In this document: positions 23,153-36,400 of the stretch, one piece after another
Position numbering within the stretch: position 1 is the stretch's first letter
How the letters are laid out: each line of letters opens with the position of its first letter
Source: Protea cynaroides
Taxonomy: Eukaryota; Streptophyta; Magnoliopsida; Proteales; Proteaceae
Reading direction: 5' to 3'
NCBI GenBank assembly: GCA_028583415.1
Contig: CM053275.1
Location: 82,150,805-82,214,804, forward strand
DNA length: 64,000 nt
Translations under genes and position numbers: made by a program
The notes under the pieces: model-generated
What the model was told of the DNA's origin: nothing
The model's database searches: none
Seen by the model: only the letters and a program-made list of their open reading frames with translations

Positions 23153-23202
23153 AGTTGTAACAAGGTAGCCGTAGGGGAACCTATGGCTGGATTGAATCCT
23201 TC
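23153..23202 (+). pseudogene. 3' end of mitochondrial 18S rRNA (rrn18) in nuclear DNA
   Basis: The sequence reads GTAACAAGGTAGCC, GTAGGGGAACCTATGG and CTGGATTGAATCC consecutively. This is the plant mitochondrial small-subunit 3' end (nuclear 18S has GGTTTCCGTAGG; plastid 16S has GTACTGGAAGG). Only about 50 bp is clearly rRNA. It is a fragment and cannot act as an rRNA gene. Confidence 0.75.
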
Positions 23203-23212
23203 GCGATGGAAA

Positions 23213-23620
23213 TGCCCTTGAATACACTCATAATGCCGTCTCTGACTTTTGTTTTCCTAAGTATTTTTTGAGTGATGTTGTTCTTACTGCTTGTTACCTT
23301 ATAAATCATATGTCTTCCTCTATCCTTCATTACAAGGTTTCATATTCTATTCTTTACCTCACTGTTCCATTGTTTAGAGTGCCTCTTGTGTATTCGGTGG
23401 TACCTTTGGCTCTTTGCCCATATATTACAGCCTCAGTTGGATACACGGTCCCCTAGGTCCATCAAGTGCATCTTCCTTGGTAATTCGTGGATTCAGAAAG
23501 ATTAGAAGTGCTATGACTCGGTTACTTGATGTCACTTTGTCAGTGCTGATGTTATATTATTTAAAGATACACCTTACTATCTTGCTCCTGTAACTACCAT
23601 TATGCCTCCTACTCTACCTC
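23213..23620 (+). pseudogene. Copia integrase, C-terminal part, broken
   Basis: 23268-23456 is open and matches the copia integrase segment after the catalytic core (SDVVLTACYLINHMSSSIL ... YSILY). A frameshift follows at FGCT-like sequence, with further remnants to about 23620. Confidence 0.65.
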
Positions 23621-23989
23621 CACTACCATTGGTCACCACATATGATGAACATCTAGCATCCATCACTCTGTCACCTCTACTGCAGGTCTATCAGCTACAT
23701 GAGATGTCGGTTCCAGTTCCTACTCCAGATCTTGTTCTGGCTCTGCCTCCTGCTCAAGTTCCAGATCTAGTTCCTGCTCCGTCCTCCACTTCGCCTATGC
23801 CCCTAGTACTGCATTCTCTCCTGATCTACCTATTGCTCTTCGGAATGGTACGCATACTTGTACTCAGAAGTCCTTACTTATCATATTGAACAATTTGTTA
23901 CTACTTCCCATCTCCCCATCTCTGCTCATATTCTTGTTATGTCCCTATCTACCACCTTTGTCCCTATCTCTCACCCTCCAAGCCTTATC

Positions 23990-25390
23990 TCATCTAGGGT
24001 GGAAAATGGCTATGGACACTAAGATGGATGTTGAGCGTCTTAAGGCTCGCATAGTTGTCAAAGGGTTCACTCATACATACGGTGTTGATTACTTTGAGAC
24101 GTTCTCTCTTGTTGCTCATCTCAACTCTATGCGTGTTATTATCTCATTGGCCGTCAGTTGGATTGGCCTCTCTACCAGATTAATATGAAGAATGCCTTCC
24201 TGTATGGGGATCTCCAAGAAGAGGTCTATATGAAGTATGGACCAACTTTCGGGGTATGTTGCTCAAGGGAGGAAATCTACCAAAGTTTGTAAACTGCACA
24301 AAGCTATCTATGGGTTGAAACAATCACCTCGTGCCTGGTTTGATAAATTTTGCTTTGTTATTACACACTGTGGTTTCTAACTGTGTTATTCTGACCACTC
24401 TATGTTGGTCAGTTGTCTAGAGTGGTCAGTTGTCGACATTCTAAAGTGGTTATGATAGTTGTTTATGTTGATATTATTATTACAAGAAATGATAAATCTA
24501 GTATTTCTGAGGTCAAATCCTACTTACACAAACAATTTCAGATGAAAGATTTGGGCATCCTCCCTTATTTTCTTGGCAATAAAGTTGTCCGCAATAGCCA
24601 AGGTATTAGTCTTTCCCAAAGGAAATATGCACTAGATCTTCTGACCGAGTCTGGATTACTTGGTTCTAAACCAACTGACACTCCAATGGATCCTCATCAG
24701 AAGTTTGAGCCAAGTGATAGTGAAGATTTTACTGATTTACATTGAAATAGGAGAGTTGTCGGCAAACTTATCTATCTTACTGTTACTACACCTGATCTAT
24801 CCTTCGCTGTTGGAGTGATTAGCCAGTTCATGCACTCTCAAACATGTTCATTGGGAAGCTACTTATCGTATTTTAAGGTACCTAAAGAAGTCTCCAGGGA
24901 ATGGACTCATTTATTTAACCATAAGCATGTTGATGTCATCGGCTACTCTAATGCTGATTGGACTGGTGTTGATTGTGACAGACGTTCCACACCTGGTTAT
25001 TGTATGGTTGTTGACTTGTTGGTGAAAATCTCGTCACATGGAAACTATTGTGACTCGTTCCAATGCTAAAGCTGAGTATCGTGTCATAGCCCATACTACT
25101 GCTAAACTCTTGTGGTTGAAGAACCTTCTTCAAGAGTTGGATTCCTAGTTACTCAACCTATGCAGATGTTTTGTGACAATCAAGCTGCTATTTACATTGC
25201 CAGTAATCCTATTTTTCACACGTTGAAGTTGATTGTCATTTTATTCATGATGCGATTGTAAAGAAACTACTAGTCACCCCCTTTGTCTCCTCTTCGAATC
25301 AATCGGCTGACATCTTTACAAAGTCTTTATTAGGTCCAGCATTCCGACTGAACTGCTCCAAGCTTGGCATGGGTGATTTATATGCTCCAG
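23990..25390 (+). pseudogene. Copia reverse transcriptase and RNase H, broken
   Basis: Fragments in order: ARIVVKGFTHTYGVDYFETF (24030-24110); the segment before the catalytic box with INMKNAFLYGDLQEEVYM in another frame; MIVVYVDIIITRND (24454-24495), where the YVDD box has lost one Asp; then MKDLGILPYFLG. RNase H motifs follow: YSNADWTGVDCDRRSTPGYC at about 24942-25002 and DNQAAIYIASNP near 25177-25212. Frameshifts and a TGA at 24743 separate the blocks. Confidence 0.85.
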
Positions 25391-25407
25391 CTTGAGAGGG
25401 GGGAGGG

Positions 25408-25718
25408 TGTTAACAATATGTCTATAAGGGAATGGACCTGATCACCTTGGTCCATTCCCACTAACGAGCTGCTCTCTAACGTCAATCAAATCTCGGGATT
25501 GGTGCTGTCCAGCTGTCAAGTTGGCTACCTCCTTGGATTTAGTTTGACTAAGTTCCCCTTATCTCTTCTTCATTATATGTAACTAGGAGAGTAGAGTCAT
25601 TATTTGTGTAGGATTCCTTGTCATGTTGACACATGGAATTCCTATCTCTAATGTAACTAGGACTCCTTATTAGAAGTCCTCTCTATTCTGGTTAGGTGCT
25701 TCAATTACTGAAGTTACA
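25408..25718 (+). repeat. 3' LTR of the copia element, internally deleted
   Basis: 311 bp. It shares both ends with the 5' LTR but lacks the TATA-containing block present at about 20150-20300. Confidence 0.88.
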
Positions 25719-26037
25719 TACTATAATTTCCATTCCCTTGTCAAGGTTGCACCAAATCTTTTAATATACTAATATCCTCCATAATGCAACTTTTACGGCA
25801 GCTCAAATAACAAGTTGTCTGGCAGCCACCTAACTTCCAAATTGACTCAAAACGTCAATCTTTATGTCTTTATTCATAGATGGAATGTCAGGCTGATCCG
25901 ACATCATATTTTCGGATGAACAACTTGCTTTGATCTACAAATACCATATTGCAAGGCGCAACTGTCAAGAAATGTCATAAACAAGGGATTCAGGAAAGAA
26001 TTCTAACTACTAACCCTGTTTGAAGCTGCTCGCATCT

Positions 26038-29000
26038 TTAAACTTCAGGGCCAGATGCAAATAAACTAACAAGTCCTCTATACACTTGTGCCGAGAGTTG
26101 ATGCGCTTGGAAGATCTCACCATCCAAATTCCAGACACTCTCATCACCAAAAGACATAAATGTGAAGGCTGTAGTCTATTATAAAAAAAATGCAAACAAT
26201 TACAATAATGTTGTATGTAAAAGAAGGGAAGATGAGAGATGATGGAAAATACTTTATGATGCTCCACAAACTTGAAATTCAAGGGGCTACCATCTTTCCT
26301 TGCAAGTTGTGTAAGGTGCCTGTAGACATTAATTCATGTTAAAAGGATGTTACATTTGAGTTATGAAAAATTCCATGAAAGCATATATCAATAAAATAAT
26401 TAAACGACACAGAACATATTTTTGTGTCCAAAACGGTCTGTAATGTAGGCATAGTCCAAAATTTTGATCCTATTTTAATTTGTTCAACACAGGGTGTCTG
26501 TAATGCAGACACAGTCCAAAAATTGACCCGGTTTTAATATTTATGGGGTATGGGCTTTTAATTCTTTGGGTTTTATTTGTAATGGGCTGAATTATAAGGC
26601 CTAAAAGTGGGGGTCTAACTGGGTGCAGGAAAATAGCTATTAATTAGTAGTAGGGTTCATTAGATAATATATAGATGGTTTAGTTTAGTCATTAAAGAGT
26701 CCTATTTTGGTTATTTTTGTAGGGCCTAAGTTATCTAATTAGTTAAGTATTTTAGAGTCCTTGTTAGTTAAGTTTAGCCACCTAAGAGTTTTAGATTTGG
26801 GAGACTTTCTTTGTTTTCTTACAAAAATGTAACCACCCCAAGATGATGGTTAATGGAATAGAATACAGAATTTGGATTTGAATTGTGGAATGTGGAGCCA
26901 AGAAGACTCTCTTTTCTCTCTCTTTCCCCTATCTCTCTCTTCTTTTTCTTCAGCTACTATTCATGGGTACTGTTTACAATCCTATAACAACCCCTATCTC
27001 TTTTCTTTCTTCTTTCTTTCTCTCCCCAATGCTAGCTACTGAAACAAGCACATCAGCAACCTTTTTAAACCTTGATATATCAGGAAAATAGTTCAGATCT
27101 AGGCCTGTGGAGCAGCTGATTTGATCTTTGATTCCTAATCTGGAATCTAGGTTGGGTGGCTGCATCAGTCTCCCCCACGACTTCTCGAAAACCTAAAATG
27201 AAAACAAGTGCATATATTTTATATCATTTATTATGAGATAAATTTCAAACATTATTTCATTCATGTAGGTGCAAAATATAAAAAGAAATCACATAGAACA
27301 AGGTGATGTGCATGATGACAAGGCTGGCAGATTAAGGTGAGGCATGCATCTGCCACACAAATACGTTGTCTGTGAGGTGGCCAATTTCAGAAGTTGGATT
27401 TCTTTTATAAATATTTAACTATGATAAACAATTTATGTCACCTAACAGAAATTAGCAGAAACAAATCTACAAAACCCACAACATGCATGGCCAGAGAAAC
27501 AGACAATATTAATAAACTTTTGGAAACAACAATGATAAAAACAAAGTACGGAGGAGAAATCTTTCCAATTACCACAAATAAAATGCACGAGGGCACTCTT
27601 TAATTAGTATGAGATGCAAAAAACCATCTGCAAGGTGTGCATCAGCCACCAAACCATCAGGAGCTTTTTCATTGCGACAAGAGATGACTGCTGCACCAAC
27701 ACTAAGGAAACGCCCCTTGGATTGCAGCCACCTTGAGTCTTTGGGAATTGTGTAGTCTGTTTCTGTGGGACTTTTTGTAGTCAGTTGAGTTGGCTTCACG
27801 AACTCACTGCAAACACTACAATTAACACGGCAGAGGAGTCTTTCAGGTCTTTTTTGTGGACCCGGTAGGGACAAGGTCCCACTACCTAAAAGACCTTTGA
27901 CAGGGGTTTCATTTACTTTTTCCGCTTTCACTTCTAAAAATCTTATATCAGCTCCATATGACCTGAAGAAAGGAAAAGGCATGATTTTGATAATCAGAAA
28001 AAAGAGAAATCAACTCAACAGTATTCTGAACAGAAGCAACTCCATGGAAAAGAAAATAAAAGAACCACTTCTAGAAGGAAAGTTTTTCAAACCAACACCT
28101 CAGGATTAAGAGGTCATCAGTTCAAATCTCCTTGGGACCTACCTATCCACCAAAAAAAAAATTTTACAAACCAAATCTGTATCTGAGTTTTCCCAGAAAT
28201 ACTGGTGAAGATTAGTAAGAAATATGTTGACGTAAACAAGGATAAAATATTCTTGGTTTGGTTGCTTCTACTCTTGAACCCTAATGAGCTTTGATTTGAA
28301 CTTCCAATTCAAACCAGGTTTCCCAATCGTTAGCATAATTGACATATTTTATTTTGGCTTAGAGCAATGTTGCTTACAGACTGATTTTAGAATGAGCCAA
28401 CTCAATCAGGTTTTCTGGCTTAGGGATGTGCTAAGAAAAGTTTGAGTATCAACTTTCACAACAAATAATACCTGTGCCTCAAAAACACCTTTGTTCCTGC
28501 ATAATCATAGCGTTTGGGGCCCATCCAGCGGTAATTTTCACTCTCCTTGATTACATCTCCATAGAATCCATATCTGGCAGTAATGGGGCAGTTAAATTAA
28601 AAAATGGTATCCCAGACATGTATCCACTAGACTGCATAAGTAACCATGTAAAAGACAAGATAATCCTTCCATTATCATGATTATAACTAATCTAAGATTT
28701 TCATCAAGTGGATTTAATCTTCGAAGTAGCCCTATTCTGGATGATTTCTCTCCTCAGACAAAGCAAAAGTTGAAGCTATCAATCTGTCAAAGACTGCACT
28801 TTAGATGAGATCTTTTAAGAGACTTTAATTCAGTTTTTCTTCAAGTAACTTAGTCATGGTGACAGGTGTTAGAGATAGAAATGAAGTGTCAAGACAGGCT
28901 GACCTAAAACAAAGCTGAAAACGCCAACAGGTCTGGAGAGTTACCCAGCAAAAGAAGCTGCATAGCGCACAGAAGGTGCATCCTTTGATAAGACACTAGT

Positions 29001-32000
29001 TTTCCATCTGACAACTTGAGCTATATCAAGGCGTACCCTTTTACCAAGGACAATGTGCAAGGCAGATGTTATGGGATCTCGAGCTCCAGTGGTACTGCAA
29101 AGAAAACCAACAGTCCTGCTTATAAAAATGAAACCAAATCTACAAAATAATATTTATCCAAGATTGTATTTTAAAACCTGCACAATTGGTCAACAGTTTT
29201 GGAAGCAGAAGAAATTTCAGTAAATTCCATTCTATGCACATCACAGAAAACAAATTTTTGTAGACCCAAACATCACAAAAGCTATATAACAAGCTGGGCA
29301 TGTCAACTAATGTTTCTCCCCATTCTCCTGCAGCTCTTGAGACTCGACTCAGGAGGGTAAATAGTTGTATATAAGAACTCACTAATCTATCGTGTTACTG
29401 CCTTGCAACCTCTAAATTAAACAAAGGAAGAGGATAAGTGGCATCACGAAAGGAAAACCACATATTATTAATCTAAAAAGAGAATACACATACTACACTG
29501 TAAGCTTGGGCCAATTCTGATTTCTACCTAGGAGGTATTAGAAATTTCTTTAGAGAAGATACGAAGGCTCAAGTGAACCTCGGTTGGAGTAAAATTGCTA
29601 GAATCAATCCTGAAACTTTTTGGGCACCTACTGTTCTTGGTTGCTCGGTTTGAAAGCATTCCATGAGGTATCTAGGCCCTTTGATGGAGGCCAACCCACA
29701 GCCCCTCTCCTATATAGCTCACTTTTCATCCCCAAGACGGTGCATTGTTCTCAGACTACAAGTCCCAAGCCTTGAATCCAGCAATGCTTAAACCATAGCA
29801 GCAGATCATATTGCTCACCAGCTTATTCCCAATATTTCAACTTCAATTGAACACCATTTAAAACCATCACAAACCAGTCAGGAAGCTTCAAACCTATTTA
29901 AATCCAGGAAACCTAAACACCTCTTTCTCCATAAACCACAATCCTATGAGACCATAACTCTAGGACATTCCCCTGAGGCCCTACATCAATAGTAAGCTGA
30001 TCAAATATAGTTAAATGATCTCCAAAGTGGAACCCATTAGTCAGATGGTTAATACCAGACTGCATATTCACACATGTACAGTTGAGATTTCTCACTATTG
30101 TACCAACAGCAATACAGCAGTATCTCTTTATTTTCCAAACTGCAGAAATTTTTTTTTTTTTTCTTGAATGAAAACAGTGAAAAATAGTACTTTCAATGGT
30201 GGAGGCTAGAGCACAGTCACAAGAAATTAGAGGTCAGAATAAGCAAACTCTGGGTCCAGTATGGGCTTATGGCTTGAAACCTGGAAGAGTTTCAATTCAC
30301 ATGAGATAACAAGAATAGCATCATTTGGGGTTTCCCTTTCGTGATGCCACTTATCCAGAGTTTGCCAAATAGAATAGCATCATTTGGGGTTTCCCTTATC
30401 TATGACGACATTCAAAACATGAAAGTTGAGTACTCAAATCTTTTATTGATACTCTAATTAACATCCTTTTCTCTTTTTCTTATTTCTTTTTTATAATTTA
30501 TCAATGGCATATTTCAGGTTCACCTATGTCATTCTGGAACAGTCGACGTGAATAAAGAAGGCACTATTTTTGCCAGTATTTCTGTTGTTCCCCATTGCAA
30601 CTAGTTGGTTATGTCAACTGTCAGCGTTGCTCCTATGCGCATAGTTGTCAAGGCGTCACCTAGGCGTCATGCGTTCCACCAGAACACCAGGTGCGCTTAT
30701 TTCTGGTTTTACTGTTCTTCATTGCAAGCAAAGCATTCTCCAAACATGTTGTCTCATGATCACCCTGAACTGCTGCATGTACCGTTTCCCTCATTCAATA
30801 GCATGTTTTGGTCACCATCACTATGCTTTACTTCAGGAACCTGAATTTTACTCCCAACATAATCCTCCAACTCTCCCCTTGTGGATAATGGAAGCCTGGA
30901 TATTAGAAAATGTTGCTTCTGAATATTACCTGGCCATCACTCTGAACTTAGGTTCAAATTTCATCAAAATATCAAGAAATCTGCAATTTCATTATCCATA
31001 ATAAAGTTTCACTATGCATATTTTGTTCCTGTAGTTTTTTTTTCATAGCAAGGTTTCATTTTCTTCTACAGGCTCATGCCTTAGCTGGTCGACACTCTTT
31101 CTTTACCCTTGGTCATCCTCGTGATCATAATATGATATTAACAACAACATTAACAAATTACCCAAGTAAAGACTTGAATTAATAAATATGAAGTGGACAA
31201 AATAAGTTTGCTCAGAATGATATTGGATACAAAAACAAATTATATGCCTGACAGAAATATCATAGAAAACAAAAAATGCAAGAAAATACCATATCACAAT
31301 GGCATCAGTTGAACCTGAAGGAATAATTCCGAGTCTAAACTGTTCATTTAGGAAGGAAAATATAGTATCTTGATCTGCATGAAATGCAAAATAACAGAAA
31401 ATTTAGCAGTCACTCAAGTGTTATAAAAAAGAAAAAATTTCACCTACCACCCAAAAAGTATGTGAAACATCATCTACCACCCACAGGTTTCAGAAATCAT
31501 CAACTACCACCCAAACTTTTAACACCGTTAATCAAAGAAACCCACCCCATTAAGAGAGTCTCATTAGATGCTGATGTCAACTCAAATCCAATTTTTCATG
31601 GACAATACTGCCCTTAGAATAAGGGTAAAAGACCATTTTACCCTTCTTCTTCTTCTTTCCTCTTCTGCTCTTCTTCTTTTCCTGGTTTCATTCGATTCTT
31701 GATGTTCCATTTTCTCCAAGAATCTCTAGTTCTCTGGTTTTATTCGTTGGGATACACAATTACAGCGACCAATAAACCACTCCAAACTCTACATCATGAA
31801 CCAGAAGAATACAACCCTAACGAATTGAAAAGTCCACAATAATTGAATGTGAAACCTCCACAAATAAAGAGCAGAGTAACCGATATCTCACCGAATCACT
31901 CCTAATCGACTGCTTCAGCGAAGAAACTAACCTGACCAAAGCCGTAGAGAGAGTCGCCATTGCTGGGTTTTTGGGTCGTTGTAGGCGGAGGCGGAGGCAA

Positions 32001-33365
32001 TAAACCAGGGCAGAGAAGGGTGAAGGTGTAGCGATAAACCAGTCCAGGATTGTGACGCAAACAAGTCATTACAAAAATCCCCTGTAAGCGAAGCGATCTG
32101 TTTCTTCTTCTTTCTTCTACATTTGTGCTTTGAACTTGGAGTTTTCTCTCTCTCCGTCTCTGTCTCAAAGATTCCATATAACCTGAAATTTTGCTTGTAG
32201 CGTGAGGTATTTCAAGAATCCAGCGTAGCAGAGCTAGTAGCAGCGACGGGATGGAATGCAAAGCTGATAGTGGAAGCATGGTGGCGAGGTGGCGTTGTTT
32301 CAACCAGTATCAGCCTGGCCGTCGCTAACCGGCATACACAAGCACAACATGTTTGCGTGGTGCCAGACGAGCTGTCAAGATCGGAATACACGGAAGCCAT
32401 GATGCGTGAGGCAGGGATTTCACCGGAAGTAATGATGGGAGAGGCATAGGAGGTGATGGAGGGGATACCAGAAGTGGATTTCCTGGTTGTAGATTGCCAA
32501 CGGAAGGATTACGCTGGTGTTTTGAGGAAGGAGAAATTGAGCCCTAAGGGTCGGGGGTTGGTGTGCAAGCATGCTAATCCTCAGAGGACTTTCAGGTGGA
32601 GGTCTGTGTTGACCGCCGGGACACTGGTCGTGTGGACCGCGTTTCTTCTAGTGGGGAAGGGTTTTTTTATTTAATGCGTCTGTGAACTTATTCTAAGGGA
32701 GCTGCAAGTCGTTGCCGAAAAATCTGCAAGTCGTCGCCGAACAGTCTGCAATTTTCCTATGTTGCAGACTTAGCTGGCCATTTAAACTTTGCAAATTCTG
32801 AAATGGAATCCCCTTTTTCAATCTTCTCGATTTATTCCATGGCCGTGATTGGTTTCAACTTCTCCAAAATGGACTAAATGGAATTGCTGTGAAGCAATTT
32901 CTTTTCAATCTTCTGCAAATCCCGAACGAAGACACTGAAAAAATATTGGGGAGGCGATAGTCGACGGAGACTATAACGGCGGCAACTCTCCCCTCTTCCT
33001 CCTTTTTCACTGTTATTTAGATTTAGGGTTTGGCTAAAAGATAAAATGAAAGGGAAAGGGTAAATGTTATATTCGATAGAAGGTCAAACTATGTTATTTT
33101 CGATAGAAGGTCAAACTTGTACTTTTACCTAATTTTAAAATTTTTCAATTTATAATATAAGGGGTATAAATGTCTATCAACATTTTAAGTGACTTTCGTC
33201 AGTTAAGGGGATACGGTTGATGATTTTTGAAACCTGTGGGTGCTAGATGATGTTTCACATACCTTTTGGGTGGTAGGTGAAATTTTTTCCATAAAATATG
33301 TAGTTCACTATTTCTATAAACAGACATTTAAAGACAGGAAAAATTGTATACATCTTTTTATTTAT

Positions 33366-33404
<39 letters not shown>

Positions 33405-36400
33405 ACAGAATATAACCTCTATTGCTAGACCCCCCTTCAGATCCTGTATTTACAGATAAATGGAGTGACACATCAGGTCTCAACCTACTATTTCAGGCAT
33501 CAAATAAAACTAACTTGCACAGAGATATTGTTATCATAGCACATACTGATATTTGAGAAGCCTGAGCTACTAGCACCGGAACTTGGAAGAAGAGGATCAT
33601 TTTGATGAGAACTCTCACAGGTAGTTTCATTAGGATGACAAACAAGATCATCTGCATCATTCCCAGCCGTATGCACAAAATCTGTAGGTGCTGGTGGGTA
33701 AGGAGCATTGTGCCTTGCAGAGAGTAAACCATTCAGAATTTCATTGAAGAAACCATCACCACCCTGGAACCACAAATATCAATAGCTCATCAAAGAAAAG
33801 GAAGTACGCAGTACAGGGCCTACAGGCCACCTAGAAAGTACATAGCCTGCTGGAAACGCAGATTATAAATTTGCAAATGACTACCCTCATTTTTTCAGCC
33901 TAGTTCAATGCTGAAAAGAAGAGGAAGAATTCTAGATTGACTATTTGTGCCTTAAACTGTTGTCTTCTAAATCTAAATCTGTCTTCACATCAGTAGAATC
34001 AAATTCATATTTCCAGTCAGTTCTAAGTAATATTATCAGTAGGTGAAGATACTTGGAATTAATTAAAGTGCTCCAGTTATTTGCAATTTTCAGCCTGCAG
34101 ATAGCCCTGGTTGACCAAGACTGTAAGACAACTCCCTCAAGATGTCTTTTGGTTGATAAACAAATTCTAACAGTTGACATTTATCCTTCAATGCTTCAAA
34201 CCAGTGGAAATTAGGAAATTAGGATCTTTGGAGTTGGAGGAAGAGTCAAGGTTTTTGGAGAAAATTTTGTTATAAGGCTTCAATGTTGGATACCCTTTCT
34301 ATTCAGCTTTACCTAGTCGGTTTCTGCTATGATTGAATTTCCATCAACTATTCTGCGGGTTTATTTTTCATATTCTGCTGAATCCTACTACATCATAAGA
34401 TTAGTGTTATAACATCAAGAATTTGGAAAGAGAGAAACAGCAAGGTACTCCAGGACACATCCCATCCTGTACCAGGTTCTGGATTTGATCATCTTAAATG
34501 TCGTACTCAGAAATTATTTCTGAGTGGTTCCGGGGTATCCCTATTGACTCCATATTTCGTGATCGGCCCATTTCATCCACTAATATTTGAATATTATAGA
34601 TCTTTGTCTCACGCAGAAAATCTGAGGAGAATCAATAACTGAATTAGAAGAACAATTCCTTCTAGAAAGAAAAATAATGTCATCAGCTCAATAATGAAAT
34701 CAGATCAAATACCAACTCCTACGTTGGTACCCCACTCGGCCACTCCATTAAATAAACTAAACTTCCCAAGCACGAAAAAATGAATGGGGGCTAACAGCAG
34801 AAGTGATTGGAGAGAGGAAATTCACAATCACCCTCAGATTGCCCCTCTTTAAGAGAAGTCTGAAAGACAATGATGTCATGGAGTTAGTCCAGAATATTGT
34901 GTGCTCCATAAGTAAACCTCCTTAGTTCCACTCACATGTCATCTGTTCCCTTTCCCCAACTAACCCTCTTGAAGACTTTAGTGCCACTGAATTCCATATT
35001 GACAAAGTGCCAGAAAAAATTTGGGGGGGGGGGAGCAGCAAGGACCAGCCGTGGTGGACAGCCCAAGGAGGCAACATGGGCCAACCCACACTGTTCACGT
35101 GAACACGTCACGCGGTACTGTTCACGTGAACAGTACCAACAACAGAAATTCCTTCTTTGTTATTTCTTTCCAAAATTCTTAGATTGTTTCCAAAGTAAGT
35201 TATGGATTGAATTGTAAGTTGTTTTTTAGAAACTCCTAAACAAAAGGCAAGTTTCCCTTTAATTTATCTTAGGAATTTTTAGATTGGAAACTTCCTAAAC
35301 AAAAGGCAAGTTTCCTTTAACTATCTTAGGATATTTTTTTTAAGAGGACAAATCCTTCCTTATTTTGTAATCTTTCTTAAGTCAAAATAAGAAAAGAAGA
35401 GAGTCAGCAGATTAAACCAGAAAAAAGAAGAGAGTAGCTCCCTGATTTTCTGGTTGAGTCTCATAGGTTGTGAGACCAACGAAGATTTGTTTATGGTTTT
35501 CTGTCCTTCTGTTAATTCCTTCAAGCTATTATTGCATACTGAATGCGAACCATTAAGTGCTGATGATCAACGAAGCTCGTGGGATAAAGATAAAAACAAC
35601 GACCAGCTCAACTAAACCAGTCCCGTTTCAGAGAAGGTAGTTTCAAAAACACACCTCCATCTGTGATCGGACACCCAACTTGAATGTCTCAAGTACATCC
35701 AAAGAGTATCCCACAAGTTTCAAGTGATTTCAAGGGTTGATTTCAAGATAAGTGGTTTTCTTCATTACTTTTCTCTGCAGATTTTGTATTGGACTGAATT
35801 AAGATCCTGTAGCAAAGAGGGCTTGTTAATTTGAGATGTCTTAACCTCTTTGCCATCAGAGGGGGGGACAACAGTACCTGGGAAAGAGAGAGACTTACAC
35901 ACCAACCTAGAGGACTTTTTGACATTTTAAATTAGGTCCTTCAATCTATATTTGTGCTGAGAATCCCAACCAGGATCTATATCTTTGGCTGTTCCTGCTT
36001 TTCTAAGAGAAAGGGCTGTATGTTTATTTCATGTATATATGTCAGTAAGAAAATTCAATTCATCTAAGCTTACACAAATAAAATAAAATAAAATAAACCT
36101 GTCATGGAACCTTATAACTACATTTCCTAATTTCAAGTGCAATTTGAGCACAGCCTGTTCCTCTACCTTCAACAGACTCCATGAGGGTTTGCAAACAACC
36201 AGTCCATTTGGTCATTCTCATATCATCTTAGAAGTGCTCTATAATCATCTAGTCTGCTCAAAGAAGAAAGAAGAAAGTCAAAGATCAAATGGAGATTCAA
36301 TGAAAAAAGTCGGGTGATTGTTTTCTCTATTGAGAGACTGTCTCTTGAAATTGTCAGTTAGTTTTTTTTTTTTTTTTTTTTTTGGGTGAATAAACGGATA

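Larger units (their letters stand above)
22316..23212. other. Foreign insertion inside copia integrase, partly organellar
   Basis: Copia-like coding stops near 22315 and resumes at about 23213 (PKYFLSDVVLTACYLINHM). The block holds a GC-richer part (22320-22480), a homopolymer tract (22480-22718), unassigned sequence (22720-23150) and the 3' end of mitochondrial 18S rRNA. The middle could be mitochondrial spacer, but I cannot confirm that by eye. Confidence 0.6.
19868..25718 (+). mobile_element. Ty1-copia LTR retrotransposon, decayed, with TACTA target-site duplication
   Basis: LTRs begin TGTTAACAATATG and end in CA at 19868-20338 and 25408-25718. TACTA flanks both ends (19863-19867 and 25719-25723), a 5 bp target-site duplication. 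Internal order is gag, protease, integrase, reverse transcriptase, RNase H, which is the copia order. A purine tract (GAGAGGGGGGAGGG) abuts the 3' LTR. The coding part carries many stops, and the integrase is interrupted by about 0.9 kb of foreign sequence. No clear primer-binding site follows the 5' LTR. The 3' LTR is about 160 bp shorter than the 5' one because of an internal deletion that removed the TATA box. Confidence 0.9.

Noticed and set aside
23153..23202. Functional rRNA gene or nuclear rDNA
   Set aside because: Only about 50 bp remain, and the sequence is the mitochondrial type, not nuclear 18S.
22962..23221. Short open frames across the rrn18 fragment
   Set aside because: They read through rRNA-derived sequence and have no family features.
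33493..33775. Two overlapping minus-strand frames
   Set aside because: One is ceramide kinase exon 6 read past its splice sites; the other is its frame-shifted shadow.
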